From the NCBI GenBank assembly GCA_022774505.1, contig JALFLW010000067.1:1-64000 (forward strand): a DNA stretch of 64,000 nucleotides. Reading direction: 5' to 3'. Below, piece by piece: positions 47,801 to 56,109 of the stretch. Position numbers and translations under genes: made by a program. The notes below the pieces were generated by a model. That model was not told the origin of the DNA, searched no databases, and saw nothing but the letters and a program-made list of their open reading frames with translations. Numbering within the stretch: position 1 is the first letter of the stretch; the number at the start of each line of letters is the position of its first letter. Source of the stretch: Lachnospiraceae bacterium (GTDB lineage: Bacteria > Bacillota > Clostridia > Lachnospirales > Lachnospiraceae).

Positions 47801-50066
47801 AAATCTTGTTGTTTCCGGTGACATAAATCTGGCAGGAGACATAGAGGCTGAGGAAAATAACCAGTCAATCAATGATGCAGCACTGACATTACAGGTTTCA
47901 CAGATATATACAGTCAATGTCACAGGTAATCCGATTGACAAAGAAAAGATTGAATTTTCAGCCAATAAGCTGATCGAGATCGCAGGAAAGCACATGCTTT
48001 ATCTGGCATATGGTTCTCAGAATCTGGTGACACTCAGTGCGTCTTATCAGGCAGAAGATAGCAGTGAGGACACCACAGATACAGCGGAATGGGCTGTAAA
48101 TGATATGTATAAGGATATCCTTCAGATATCAGCAACCTCAGCACCGGTTAATACACAGAGCCCGAGTGGGGAGAAACAGGGAATTATCAAGGCAGATCTG
48201 CTTCCGGGAAATCCGGGGACTGCTAAGGTGCAGGTAAAGACAAGTTCCGGTGAGGTAAAAGAGTGTGATGTAGAAGTCCGTATTCCGATGGATCGGATTT
48301 CACTGTCCAAATGTAATCCGGGCTATGATATCGGAGAAAAGTTCACACTGAAAGTCGATGAGACCCGGTATAGTGAGGAAAATGCCAAACTCTTACAGGA
48401 AGAAAAGAATAAAGGTTTGGGCGATATCTGGAGATTTACTTCCAGCAATGAGGAAGTGGCAACTGTTGACCCGGTTACAGGAGAGGTAACGACGGTCGCA
48501 GAGGGAAGTGCATCGATCACGGTAACAAGTCTGATCAGCGGAAGAAGCGATTCCGCATCGATCAGGGTAGAGAAGGGATATGTTCCACCGGCAAGCTCCG
48601 TGGAATTATCTGAGAGCAAACTGACTTTATTTGTCGGAGATACTCCGGTGAAATTGACTGCTTCTGTACTGCCGGCTGAGACGCAGGATAAGATAACATG
48701 GTCCAGCAGTGATCCGACAGTGGCTTCTGTATCAGAGGATGGCGTGGTAACGCCACTAAAGGCTTCTTCTAAAGCTGTATCGATCCGTGCAGTGGCAGAG
48801 AGTGGTATATATGCAGAATGTACGGTTTTGGTAAAAACACATACGGATTCTGTTAAGATCCTGGAATCAAAGGCGGAGATGTATACGGGACAGACGGTTG
48901 ATCTAAAGACCGAGGTTCTGCCGGAGAATGCATCAGACCGCAGTGTGACCTGGTCATCCAGTGATGAAAATATTGTTACGGTGAAAGCAGGCCGTGTGAC
49001 AGCCGTGTCTGCAGGGAAAGCGACAATTACGGCGACTACGGTAGATGGAAAAACAGACTCTTATGAGGTGACAGTAACGAAGGCAGCAGATTCTGTAACA
49101 TTATCACAGGAATTACTGAAGATCAATGTTGGTGAACAGAGCAGTCTTACTGCAACAGTGCTGCCGGCAGATGCAAGCCAGAGTCTGACATGGATCAGCA
49201 GCAATCAGGATGTAGCAACTGTAGCCGGAGGAATTATTACAGCAAAAGCTCTGGGATCTACAAATATCACAGTGAAAACAATTAACGGAAAGACGGCTGT
49301 ATGTCGTGTGATCGTAAAGCAGCCGGTAGAATCTGTGACCTTGGATAAGACGGAGGCAACGATCAATGTCAATGCCACGTTATCATTGACAGCAACGGCA
49401 TTGCCAAAGGATGCAACGGACAAATCCGTAACATGGACTTCCAGTGATGAAAAGATAGCTACAGTAAGCAGTTCCGGCACGATTAAGGGAATTGCGGTTG
49501 GAACAGTGACAATAACTGCAACAGCAGATGGAAAATCAGCAACATGTACTGTGCGGATAACCGCAGTGCCGACGGCAGTTGTACTGTCAGCATCTACTAA
49601 GAAGGTGACAAAGGGTGGAACAGTGACATTGACAGCTGCGGTGACACCGGCAGATGCTGACCAGACAGTATTATGGACCAGCAGTGATGATACAATTGCA
49701 ACAGTATCAAATGGTGTTGTGAAAGCAGTTAAGATAGGTGTATGTAATATTGTGGCAAAAACCGCTGATGGTTCTCAGACGGCAACATGCAGGCTGATCG
49801 TAACAGCACCAAAGGTCAAACTGACTTCGGCCAAGAACATAAAGAAGAAATCCATAAAAGTAAAGTGGAAAAAGATCAGTGGTGTTCAGGGATATCAGGT
49901 AGTCTATGGCAAGAAAAAGAAAAACACGACTAAGACTTCCATAAAGATCACGAAGCTGAAGAAAAAGAAAAAATATGCTGTAAAAGTCCGTGCATATACG
50001 AATGTTGACGGAAAAAAAGTATATGGAAAATGGAGTAATATTAAAAAAGTAAAAATTAAAAAATAA
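44862..50066 (+). CDS. Giant BspA-like surface protein: LRR_5 repeats, Ig-like Big_2 domains, Fn3-like C-terminus
   Basis: The protein has 1734 aa. It has a signal peptide (basic N-terminus, hydrophobic SLILASSLVVC, cleavage likely near TFAAS). A long array of Treponema/BspA-type leucine-rich repeats covers about 70-880, with recurring phrases such as LKTIGNNAF and VTSIGEGAFQKC. A beta-rich segment follows, then about six bacterial Ig-like Big_2 repeats (~1143-1645) marked by WSSSD/WTSSD, and a Lys-rich Fn3-like domain (~1650-1734). No LPXTG or choline-binding anchor is visible; the basic C-terminus may bind wall polymers. BspA proteins mediate host and bacterial adhesion. ATG 44862 follows AAAGGAG. 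Confidence 0.9.
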   Translation: MKKNFGKQVRRRCMSLILASSLVVCTPAADTFAASGIIPNIVQKARAASGQLDDSKKLSDVIVDKSLLGYLQEQTGKADATVSDLDSIKEIVVPSDVRDFTGLGYARKVQKLDLSQCNVTMIEDDEFNQCTMLREVKLPKSTTKLGKGAFNNCISLETIDLSSIDEYGDQAFGACAKLSDESIATIKATVKEMGTSVFSGCSALKKAKIPVITGINAHAVPEKMFDGCSNLENVIFMDDQITSIANQAFSSTGALTFGEEKGNTIPESIKSIGTGAFSGSKIPSLDLSKNKLITWISESTFLNSEIEEITLPDTVTDIRAKAFQSCHIKEIVMPNSVEKLGESAFRYAGGLLKVVLSTQIKEIPQYAFQKAGTNQYNGDDLDSVSSLEDLLNRLEGMKVTFNGDAKDSKLEKIGGSAFNASTVDNEDFLADLQNLTEIGETAFAYTDYKSITIPACVTTIGEGALNGMYKMRSAVFAEGSKVKELPKNLFGSSKPAEEKKTYGDLVLEKVQLPDGLESIGEDCFGNCWSLKTIGYTGKMTENELNFPSTLKTIEAKAFENSGSYRISEYDENGNGFTQKYCFIKIPVGGFKVVNIPDSVTSIGEGAFQKCQMVEEIYFGDGIKELPANVCYGCGSYPYNEGKDSLKGGKDNDNPYLITPTPLPSGQKGQLGEEKLEPAEFVGLKKVKLPAELETIGNNAFSECYALEGICSSDGKVGGALPKKALKSIGNNAFDYCKSLSEIVFPSTLETIGNSAFAHTAQEISKQVTSRSTGKTVNYYKQYEKGLKNVDFQYAINLKTIGNNAFQESNIEKIQFPESLKEIPGNVCNNCYNLKNIKVSKNTTKINENAFGNTYNLEAIDIPLSAEWATTLFSGVAGYAKRNITVKSAPENRSKNIYLGQENELGFNCVKNFRYKDLTVTVEDKDQTGKEKYLIAKDEDGSNDSNEYVKASGGLDKNTETYKPLMLYGKKMTPKDPNKPVNLVVSGDINLAGDIEAEENNQSINDAALTLQVSQIYTVNVTGNPIDKEKIEFSANKLIEIAGKHMLYLAYGSQNLVTLSASYQAEDSSEDTTDTAEWAVNDMYKDILQISATSAPVNTQSPSGEKQGIIKADLLPGNPGTAKVQVKTSSGEVKECDVEVRIPMDRISLSKCNPGYDIGEKFTLKVDETRYSEENAKLLQEEKNKGLGDIWRFTSSNEEVATVDPVTGEVTTVAEGSASITVTSLISGRSDSASIRVEKGYVPPASSVELSESKLTLFVGDTPVKLTASVLPAETQDKITWSSSDPTVASVSEDGVVTPLKASSKAVSIRAVAESGIYAECTVLVKTHTDSVKILESKAEMYTGQTVDLKTEVLPENASDRSVTWSSSDENIVTVKAGRVTAVSAGKATITATTVDGKTDSYEVTVTKAADSVTLSQELLKINVGEQSSLTATVLPADASQSLTWISSNQDVATVAGGIITAKALGSTNITVKTINGKTAVCRVIVKQPVESVTLDKTEATINVNATLSLTATALPKDATDKSVTWTSSDEKIATVSSSGTIKGIAVGTVTITATADGKSATCTVRITAVPTAVVLSASTKKVTKGGTVTLTAAVTPADADQTVLWTSSDDTIATVSNGVVKAVKIGVCNIVAKTADGSQTATCRLIVTAPKVKLTSAKNIKKKSIKVKWKKISGVQGYQVVYGKKKKNTTKTSIKITKLKKKKKYAVKVRAYTNVDGKKVYGKWSNIKKVKIKK

Positions 50067-50090
50067 AATGAAAAAATTGGTAAATTAGGG

Positions 50091-50118
50091 TTGCAATTTA
50101 TTCCAGTTTGGGTATACT
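50091..50118 (+). promoter_or_regulatory. Orphan promoter downstream of the BspA-like gene
   Basis: TTGCAA (50091-50096) and TATACT (50113-50118) are separated by 16 bp. No ORF with an RBS follows before the terminator at 50197-50234. Confidence 0.6.
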
Positions 50119-50121
50119 AAT

Positions 50122-50234
50122 AATTAGTAATGTGACCTAAATGATATTTTGATATCATGCATTACTAATTCCCCCCTCTGAGAATAAAATGTCAGTAAAG
50201 AGCTGTTTCTGCGGTTGCAGAGACAGCTCTTTTA
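50122..50234 (+). ncRNA. Candidate small RNA with C-rich loop and terminator
   Basis: The start site would be near 50125. The transcript would hold a perfect 11-bp stem (AATTAGTAATG 50122-50132 with CATTACTAATT 50160-50170) enclosing a smaller ATGATA/TATCAT hairpin. An unpaired C-rich stretch (TTCCCCCCTCTG, 50169-50180) and a terminator hairpin (50197-50234) follow. It would be about 110 nt. C-rich single strands are typical of Firmicute sRNAs that pair with Shine-Dalgarno sequences. No RNA family was recognised. Confidence 0.45.
50197..50234 (+). terminator. Terminator before the S-box
   Basis: AAAGAGCTGTTTCTG pairs with CAGAGACAGCTCTTT (one T-G pair) around CGGTTG, then TTAC. Confidence 0.85.
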
Positions 50235-50320
50235 CCGTTCATGGAAAAGCAGCGAAAAGCCTTTTGGGAGCAGACAAAGGAAAGTCCGGAAAATTGAAAG
50301 CAAAATGATAAAAATAATCC

Positions 50321-50349
50321 TTGACGGATAGAACAAGTAAGTGTATGAT
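50321..50349 (+). promoter_or_regulatory. Promoter of the metK leader
   Basis: TTGACG (50321-50326) and TATGAT (50344-50349) are separated by 17 bp, just before the SAM riboswitch. Confidence 0.75.
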
Positions 50350-50374
50350 AGATAAGAAAAGTGAATAGAACGAA

Positions 50375-50517
50375 CTCTTATTAAGAGTGGTGGAGAGTGA
50401 AGGCTCTGTGAAACCACGGCAACCCCCATTGTGAGGAAGGTGCCAATCTGAGCGAGTAATCGAACAATAAGAGGAGTTGAGTGAATCAAGTCCGTCTTTT
50501 GATGGATTTTTTTTTTA
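50375..50517 (+). promoter_or_regulatory. SAM-I (S-box) riboswitch with terminator, upstream of metK
   Basis: The aptamer spans 50375-50473. P1 pairs CTCTTATT with AATAAGAG. S-box core segments GTGGAGAGTG, TGTGAAACCACGGCAACC and AAGGTGCCAATCTG occur in the right order. The expression platform is a hairpin, AAGTCCGTC with GATGGATTT (50488-50509), followed by a long T-run. High SAM should favour termination and lower metK expression. Confidence 0.92.
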
Positions 50518-50526
50518 GAGTATTTT

Positions 50527-50594
50527 TAGAGTATAGGAGAATGCTCGTAGCGTAGAGGGAAACCAGAGTGCAAAACGCTGGTTTTGCACTTTTT
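50527..50594 (+). repeat. Dispersed repeat, short form, copy 2a
   Basis: The head GAGTATAGGAGAATGCTCGT and body match the long copies, but the middle GAATTGC hairpin is missing. It ends in hairpin AGTGCAAAAC/GTTTTGCACT plus T5. It lies between the S-box terminator and metK. Confidence 0.85.
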
Positions 50595-50596
50595 AA

Positions 50597-50662
50597 GGGT
50601 ATGGGAGAATGCTTGTAGCGTAGAGGGAAACCAAAGTGCAAAACGCTGGTTTTGCACTTATT
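50597..50662 (+). repeat. Dispersed repeat, short form, copy 2b (tandem)
   Basis: This is a second, slightly diverged short copy directly after copy 2a, with the same AGTGCAAAAC/GTTTTGCACT hairpin. It ends 6 bp before the metK RBS, so it forms part of the metK leader. Its T-run is broken, so termination may be weak. Confidence 0.85.
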
Positions 50663-50679
50663 TATTTAGGAGGTACATG

Positions 50680-51867
50680 ATGGAGAAAAGATTATTTACA
50701 TCTGAGTCAGTAACTGAAGGACATCCGGACAAAATCTGTGATAATATTTCAGATGGTATTTTGGATGCATTGATGGAACAGGATCCCATGAGCCGTGTGG
50801 CATGCGAAACTGCGATCACAACAGATTATGTTTTGATCATGGGAGAGATTACAACAAAAGCAAAAGTAGATTATGAGAAGATTGCAAGAGAGACCATTCG
50901 CGAGATAGGATATGATGCGGATGAAAAGGGATTTAATTGTGATACCTGCCGTGTGAAGGTTCTTTTAGATTCTCAGTCGCCGGATATTGCCATGGGTGTG
51001 GACAAGGCTCTCGAAGCAAGAGAAAATGATATGTCTGATGAACAGCTGGAGGCTATCGGTGCAGGAGATCAGGGAATGATGTTCGGATATGCTACGGACG
51101 AAACACCGGAGCTTATGCCTTACGCTATTTCTCTGGCACATAAGTTGACGAAGCAGCTTACAAAGGTCCGCAAGGATGGTACGCTTGCTTATCTCAGAGC
51201 AGATGGAAAAAGTCAGGTTACTGTGGAATATGATGAAAATGGAAAGCCGGTTCATATCAATGCGGTCGTAATTTCGACACAGCATGCAGAGAATGTTACA
51301 CAGGAGCAGATTCATGAAGATATTCGCAAATATGTGATCGATCCGGTGGTTCCCGCACAGCTTATAGATGATACAACGAAAGTATTTATCAATCCGACAG
51401 GACGTTTTGTTATCGGTGGTCCAAACGGTGACAGCGGTCTTACCGGAAGGAAGATCATAGTTGACACATATGGTGGATATGCCCGTCACGGCGGTGGAGC
51501 ATTTTCCGGAAAAGACTGTACGAAGGTGGATCGTTCTGCAGCATATGCGGCAAGATATGTCGCAAAAAATATTGTGGCAGCCGGACTGGCAAAACGTTGT
51601 GAGATACAGTTATCGTATGCTATCGGTGTGGCACAGCCGACCTCGATCATGGTTGATACCTTTGGAACCGGCAGACTGGATGATCAGAAGCTGGTAGAGA
51701 TTGTCCGTGAAAAATTTGATCTGCGTCCGGCCGGTATTATCAAAATGCTGGATCTGCGTCGTCCGATTTACAAACAGACAGCGGCATATGGACATTTTGG
51801 AAGAAACGATTTAAAACTTCCATGGGAGCAGACCGATAAGGCAGAGGAGCTGAGAAGCTATCTGTAA
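50680..51867 (+). CDS. metK: S-adenosylmethionine synthetase
   Basis: The protein has 395 aa and makes SAM from methionine and ATP. It has [12 protein letters not shown] at the N-terminus, [12 protein letters not shown], the P-loop-like [14 protein letters not shown] and [19 protein letters not shown] 50680 is chosen with AGGAGG 6 nt upstream; a longer frame would translate the repeat element. It is controlled by the upstream SAM riboswitch. Confidence 0.97.
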   Translation: MEKRLFTSESVTEGHPDKICDNISDGILDALMEQDPMSRVACETAITTDYVLIMGEITTKAKVDYEKIARETIREIGYDADEKGFNCDTCRVKVLLDSQSPDIAMGVDKALEARENDMSDEQLEAIGAGDQGMMFGYATDETPELMPYAISLAHKLTKQLTKVRKDGTLAYLRADGKSQVTVEYDENGKPVHINAVVISTQHAENVTQEQIHEDIRKYVIDPVVPAQLIDDTTKVFINPTGRFVIGGPNGDSGLTGRKIIVDTYGGYARHGGGAFSGKDCTKVDRSAAYAARYVAKNIVAAGLAKRCEIQLSYAIGVAQPTSIMVDTFGTGRLDDQKLVEIVREKFDLRPAGIIKMLDLRRPIYKQTAAYGHFGRNDLKLPWEQTDKAEELRSYL

Positions 51868-51872
51868 TCTGC

Positions 51873-51901
51873 TTGACATATTCCTTAAAAAAGTATAAAA
51901 T
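51873..51901 (+). promoter_or_regulatory. Promoter for rny
   Basis: Consensus TTGACA (51873-51878) and TAAAAT (51896-51901) are separated by 17 bp, between metK and rny. Confidence 0.65.
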
Positions 51902-51961
51902 TAAATCGTTGTATTGTGCATAAAATATACAACGAAATCATATAAGGAGGTGTCCTATTCG

Positions 51962-53527
51962 ATGTCACCAGTAGCATATATTATTATTGCTATTGTTGTT
52001 CTATTGGTTGGGATTATCGTTACCGCGCTTGTTACAAAAAAAGTGGCTGTGAACAATTATATTAAGTCAGAAGAGCAGCAGCTTGGATCTGCACAGGACA
52101 GAGCCAAAAAGATTGTTGATGATGCTCTTAAAAATGCAGAAACCACAAAGCGCGAAGCATTGCTTGAGGCAAAGGAAGAAGCGATCAAGACAAAAAATGA
52201 AATTGAACGCGAATCCAAGGAACGCCGTGCAGAACTTCAGCGATATGAAGAACGAGTATTGTCGAAAGAGGAATCTCTGGATAAAAAATCAGGACAGCTG
52301 GAAAGAAAAGAAGCTGCGCTTAATAAAAAAGACGCAGGTCTTGATGCTCTCAAAGCAGAGCTGGAGAATGCAAAAGAAGAAAATCTCCATAAGCTTGAAG
52401 AAATTTCCGGCTTGACTTCTGAACAAGCGAAAGAATATCTTTTAAAATCTGTTGAGGAAGAAGTAAAACATGAAACGGCAGTTCTTGTAAAAGAACTGGA
52501 TCGGAAGGCAAAGGAAGAGGCTGATAAGAAAGCAAAGGATTATGTAGTTAATGCGATTCAGCGTTGTGCGGCTGATCACGCTGCAGAAACTACGATATCT
52601 GTTGTTCAGTTGCCGAACGATGAGATGAAGGGACGGATCATTGGTCGAGAGGGACGTAATATCCGTACTTTAGAACAGCTGACAGGTGTTGATCTGATCA
52701 TTGATGATACACCGGAGGCGGTTATTATATCGGCATTTGATGGAGTCAGACGTGAGGTTGCACGTGTTGCTCTTGAAAAGCTTATTGTAGATGGACGTAT
52801 TCATCCGGCACGTATTGAGGAGACCGTGGAGAAAGCAAAGAAAGAAGTGGAATCCATGATCCGCGAGGAAGGTGAGGCTGCTACATTAGAAGTAGGTGTT
52901 CACGGAATTGATCCTGAGTTGATCAAGCTGTTGGGGAGAATGAAGTTCAGAACCAGTTACGGTCAGAATGCTTTAAAGCATTCCATCGAAGTCGCACATT
53001 TGTCAGGGCTGCTTGCGGCAGAGCTTGGAGAGAATGTGCGTATTGCTAAGCGGGCTGGTTTATTACATGATATAGGAAAGGCAGTCGATCAGGAGGTTGA
53101 GGGAACTCATATCCAGATCGGTGCAGATCTGTGCCGCAAATATAAAGAATCAAAGGTTATTGTCAATGCCGTGGAAGCACACCATGGTGATGTAGAGCCG
53201 GAGTCAATTATCGCATGTCTCGTTCAGGCTGCAGATGCAATTTCTGCGGGCAGACCGGGTGCACGCAGAGAGACACTGGAAACCTACACAAACAGATTAA
53301 AACAGTTAGAGGATATTTCGAATAGCTATGAAGGCGTAGAGAAATCCTATGCCATTCAGGCTGGACGTGAGGTGCGTGTAATGGTCGTACCGAGTCAGGT
53401 AAGTGACGATGATATGGTACTTATGGCGAGGGATATTTCCAAGCAGATAGAGTCTGAATTAAAATATCCGGGTCAGATCATGGTAAATGTGATCCGGGAA
53501 TCCAGAGTTACCGATTATGCAAAGTAG
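51962..53527 (+). CDS. rny: Ribonuclease Y
   Basis: The protein has 521 aa. This membrane-anchored endoribonuclease initiates mRNA decay in Firmicutes. It has an N-terminal TM helix (~4-26), a long Lys/Glu-rich coiled coil (~35-190), a KH domain with [19 protein letters not shown] and an HD domain with [12 protein letters not shown]; the C-terminal conserved block ends [14 protein letters not shown] 51962 lies 13 nt after AGGAGG, a slightly long spacing. It is the last gene before a structured intergenic region. Confidence 0.96.
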   Translation: MSPVAYIIIAIVVLLVGIIVTALVTKKVAVNNYIKSEEQQLGSAQDRAKKIVDDALKNAETTKREALLEAKEEAIKTKNEIERESKERRAELQRYEERVLSKEESLDKKSGQLERKEAALNKKDAGLDALKAELENAKEENLHKLEEISGLTSEQAKEYLLKSVEEEVKHETAVLVKELDRKAKEEADKKAKDYVVNAIQRCAADHAAETTISVVQLPNDEMKGRIIGREGRNIRTLEQLTGVDLIIDDTPEAVIISAFDGVRREVARVALEKLIVDGRIHPARIEETVEKAKKEVESMIREEGEAATLEVGVHGIDPELIKLLGRMKFRTSYGQNALKHSIEVAHLSGLLAAELGENVRIAKRAGLLHDIGKAVDQEVEGTHIQIGADLCRKYKESKVIVNAVEAHHGDVEPESIIACLVQAADAISAGRPGARRETLETYTNRLKQLEDISNSYEGVEKSYAIQAGREVRVMVVPSQVSDDDMVLMARDISKQIESELKYPGQIMVNVIRESRVTDYAK

Positions 53528-53607
53528 ACACAACAATATCTGGTATCATAAATGATAAGTGAATATAGCAGTTACTTATTGCCTATGAGCCAGTGCAGCG
53601 AATATTA

Positions 53608-53700
53608 AATTCTGATACGCAAATAACTAAAAGTATCAGCAGGTTTATTGTTGCTATATCAGAATTAGAAATCGTCATGGATCTGATCCGTGGCGATTTT
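53608..53700 (+). promoter_or_regulatory. Structured region after rny: competing stems followed by a terminator-like hairpin
   Basis: AATTCTGATA (53608-53617) can pair perfectly with TATCAGAATT (53657-53666), while CTGATAC (53612-53618) can instead pair with GTATCAG (53633-53639). A strong hairpin, AATCGTCATGGATC with GATCCGTGGCGATT (53670-53698), and a T-rich tail follow. At least the last hairpin is likely the rny terminator. No known riboswitch class was recognised. Confidence 0.5.
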
Positions 53701-53805
53701 CGCTTTATAGAAAAATTACCTGCTAAAGTGTGAGAAAAAACAGTCAGGTTATTTTGGTAGTAAAGGCAGTGCTTCAGGCACTGTATTCCGGATCGAGGTG
53801 AAGAA

Positions 53806-55179
53806 ATGCAGATTGTGCGGGCTGCAGAGGATAGCAGCAAAACAGACAAGAGTTTTCGGGAGGAAGAAGGAATAAAAAATATTCATTTAGACAATGTGAT
53901 ATATGGTCTTGCTGTGGATATAGGAACTACAACAGTAGTCATGGCATTGTATGATATTGTTTCCGGAAAGAAAATATCAGAGCTGCAGCAAAAGAACAGG
54001 CAAACCCTGATGGGAGCAGATGTAATGATGCGGCTGATGCATTGTTCGCAGGGACGGCAGGAAAAATTGGAGCAGCTTATAAGAGATCAGATACAGGATA
54101 TGGCTGTCAGTCTGTGCCGGGGAATATGTGGACTTTGCGAGATCAAGAAGGCGGTTGTGGTAGGAAATACTACCATGTGTCATATTTTTTTGGGTAAAGA
54201 TACTTCCGGTCTGGCTGGGAGTCCGTTCAAGCCGGCTTATCAGGGAAATTATAAATGCCTGGGACAGGATATGAATATGGAGAAAATGACGGGCACGGAA
54301 TTTGTTGTTCCTGCAGGAGCTGATGCACATGTAGGGGCAGATGCCGTAGCTATGCTGACCTCATTGGAACTTCCGGAAACGCAGAATATCGTACTGGCAG
54401 TAGATATAGGGACAAATGCAGAAATCGCATTAAGTGTGAGGGGGAAGCTGTTGACCTGTTCGGCACCGGCGGGACCTGCCTTTGAGGGAGCCCAGATATT
54501 TCAGGGGATGAGAGGAGAACCGGGAGCGATAGCAGGAGTGCGGATCGCAAAGCAGAGTGGTAATATAATACTTGATGTTATTGCGGATTCGGGGCGGAGT
54601 GGCAAGAGTGGATTGCCGGTCAGGGGCATCTGTGGTTCAGGGCTTATTGACGCTGTGGCTGCATTGTGTCAGTGTGGTGTGATCCGGCGTGACGGTTATC
54701 TGCTGACAGGAGAAGAGGCGGAATCAGAGTGTCTGCCGGATTTCCTGAAAGCGAGAATGTCTCAGGAGGGCTTTTGTCTGTTTGATGGAGAAGATGGGAA
54801 ACTGGTGCTTCTGACACAGCAGGATGTACGGCAGTTTCAACTGGCTAAGGCAGCAGTTCAGGCAGGGATCCGTATTTTACTCTGGCAGGAAAAAATTGCT
54901 TTAGAGAAGGTTGATATGTTATATATTGCCGGGGTATTTGGAGGTCATATAACGAAAAAAAATGCAATAGCAACCGGTTTATTTCCAAATATTGATCCGG
55001 AAAAAATACAGGTTGTCGGAAATGCAGCCGGACAGGGAGCAGCAAAGGCTCTTTTGGAGGAGGACTTTTTGGAAAAGCTGGAACAGGCAGGTGAAAATGC
55101 AGGTCATGTGGAACTGGCACAGCAGGAAAAATTTCAGCAGGAATTTTTAGATGCAATGCAGCTCACAGCATGGAATTAA
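53806..55179 (+). CDS. RACo-like ASKHA-domain protein (DUF4445), lacking the ferredoxin domain
   Basis: The protein has 457 aa and RBS GAGGTG. Two actin-like ATPase phosphate motifs are visible (AVDIGTTTVVMALYD near residue 36 and AVDIGTNAEIALS near 200), with CSAPAGPAFEGA, GICGSGLIDA and YIAGVFGGHI, as in RamA/RACo reductive activators of corrinoid proteins. Those activators usually have about 600 or more aa, with an N-terminal 2Fe-2S domain; here only ~35 unrelated residues precede the ASKHA fold. No corrinoid protein or methyltransferase gene is nearby. proC follows after 14 bp. Confidence 0.8.
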   Translation: MQIVRAAEDSSKTDKSFREEEGIKNIHLDNVIYGLAVDIGTTTVVMALYDIVSGKKISELQQKNRQTLMGADVMMRLMHCSQGRQEKLEQLIRDQIQDMAVSLCRGICGLCEIKKAVVVGNTTMCHIFLGKDTSGLAGSPFKPAYQGNYKCLGQDMNMEKMTGTEFVVPAGADAHVGADAVAMLTSLELPETQNIVLAVDIGTNAEIALSVRGKLLTCSAPAGPAFEGAQIFQGMRGEPGAIAGVRIAKQSGNIILDVIADSGRSGKSGLPVRGICGSGLIDAVAALCQCGVIRRDGYLLTGEEAESECLPDFLKARMSQEGFCLFDGEDGKLVLLTQQDVRQFQLAKAAVQAGIRILLWQEKIALEKVDMLYIAGVFGGHITKKNAIATGLFPNIDPEKIQVVGNAAGQGAAKALLEEDFLEKLEQAGENAGHVELAQQEKFQQEFLDAMQLTAWN

Positions 55180-55193
55180 AAAGGAGGATAATT

Positions 55194-55988
55194 ATGATGA
55201 AGGTTGGATTTATTGGAGCAGGAAATATGGCAAAGGCAATGATAGGAGGGATGCTGCAAAAGCAGCTTCTGCAGAAAGAGGAGATCATTGCGTCCTCCGC
55301 AACACAGGGGACAGCTGATAAAGTGGCAGGACAGTTTGGAATAAAGACAACATTGGATAACAGAGAGGTCGCAAAGGCAGACATTGTAATAATTGCGGTA
55401 AAACCAATTTATTGTGAAAAGGTGATCAATGAGATCAGAGATGAGATCACGGAGAAACAGATCGTTGTGACCATTGTGGCGGGCAGATCTCTTGCCTGGC
55501 TCAGGGAAACCTTTGGGAAGCCGGTAAAATTAATCCGTACCATGCCAAATACACCGGCATTAGTAGGAGAGGCAGTGACTGCATTATGTCCCGGAGAGCT
55601 TGTTAGCAGTGAGGAGACAGAGAGAGTCTGTGCATTATTTAGAGGATTTGGAAAGGCTGAAGTGATTGAAGAAAGACTGATGGACGCTGTTGTTGCAGTG
55701 AGTGGAAGCTCACCGGCATATGTATTTATGTTTATTGAGGCTATGGCAGATGCGGCAGTAGCAGAAGGAATGCCAAGAGCACAGGCATATCAATTTGCGG
55801 CACAGTCTGTTCTGGGAAGTGCCAAGATGGTGCTGGAGACAGGAAAGCATCCGGGCGAGTTAAAAGATATGGTATGTTCGCCGGCAGGAACAACAATTGC
55901 GGGAGTATGCAAGCTGGAGGAAAAGGGATTTCGCAGCAGTATTATGGAATGTATGAAGGCATGCGCAGATAAATCGAGAAATATGTAA
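55194..55988 (+). CDS. proC: Pyrroline-5-carboxylate reductase
   Basis: The protein has 264 aa and performs the last step of proline synthesis with NAD(P)H. It has Rossmann motif GFIGAGNMAKAMIGG, VKPIYCEKV, RTMPNTPALVGEAV and the C-terminal signature VSGSSPAYVFMFIEAMADAAV ending with SPAGTTIAGV. The start is ATG 55194, 6 nt after GGAGG; an adjacent ATG is equivalent. It is likely co-transcribed with the ASKHA gene. Confidence 0.95.
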   Translation: MMKVGFIGAGNMAKAMIGGMLQKQLLQKEEIIASSATQGTADKVAGQFGIKTTLDNREVAKADIVIIAVKPIYCEKVINEIRDEITEKQIVVTIVAGRSLAWLRETFGKPVKLIRTMPNTPALVGEAVTALCPGELVSSEETERVCALFRGFGKAEVIEERLMDAVVAVSGSSPAYVFMFIEAMADAAVAEGMPRAQAYQFAAQSVLGSAKMVLETGKHPGELKDMVCSPAGTTIAGVCKLEEKGFRSSIMECMKACADKSRNM

Positions 55989-56015
55989 ACAGAGGATGGA
56001 GAGCCCCCACGGGCT

Positions 56016-56044
56016 TTGCTATCAGCAGCCGGATATGGTATAAT
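56016..56044 (+). promoter_or_regulatory. Promoter for the M23 peptidase gene
   Basis: TTGCTA (56016-56021) and TATAAT (56039-56044) are separated by 17 bp. A short AGCCC/GGGCT hairpin just upstream (about 56002-56016) may end proC transcription. Confidence 0.65.
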
Positions 56045-56109
56045 TTGAATAAATAAACCGTATAGATGAAAAGAGACCTTTGGGAAAAATCCCATAAGGA
56101 GGAACGTCC

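Noticed and set aside
44862..50066. Internal DNA repeats as a recombination hotspot or CRISPR
   Set aside because: The repetition reflects LRR and Big_2 protein repeats; at DNA level the units are diverged and lack constant spacing.
53551..53607. Short ORF (about 17 codons) after rny
   Set aside because: It has no RBS and lies in strongly structured sequence.
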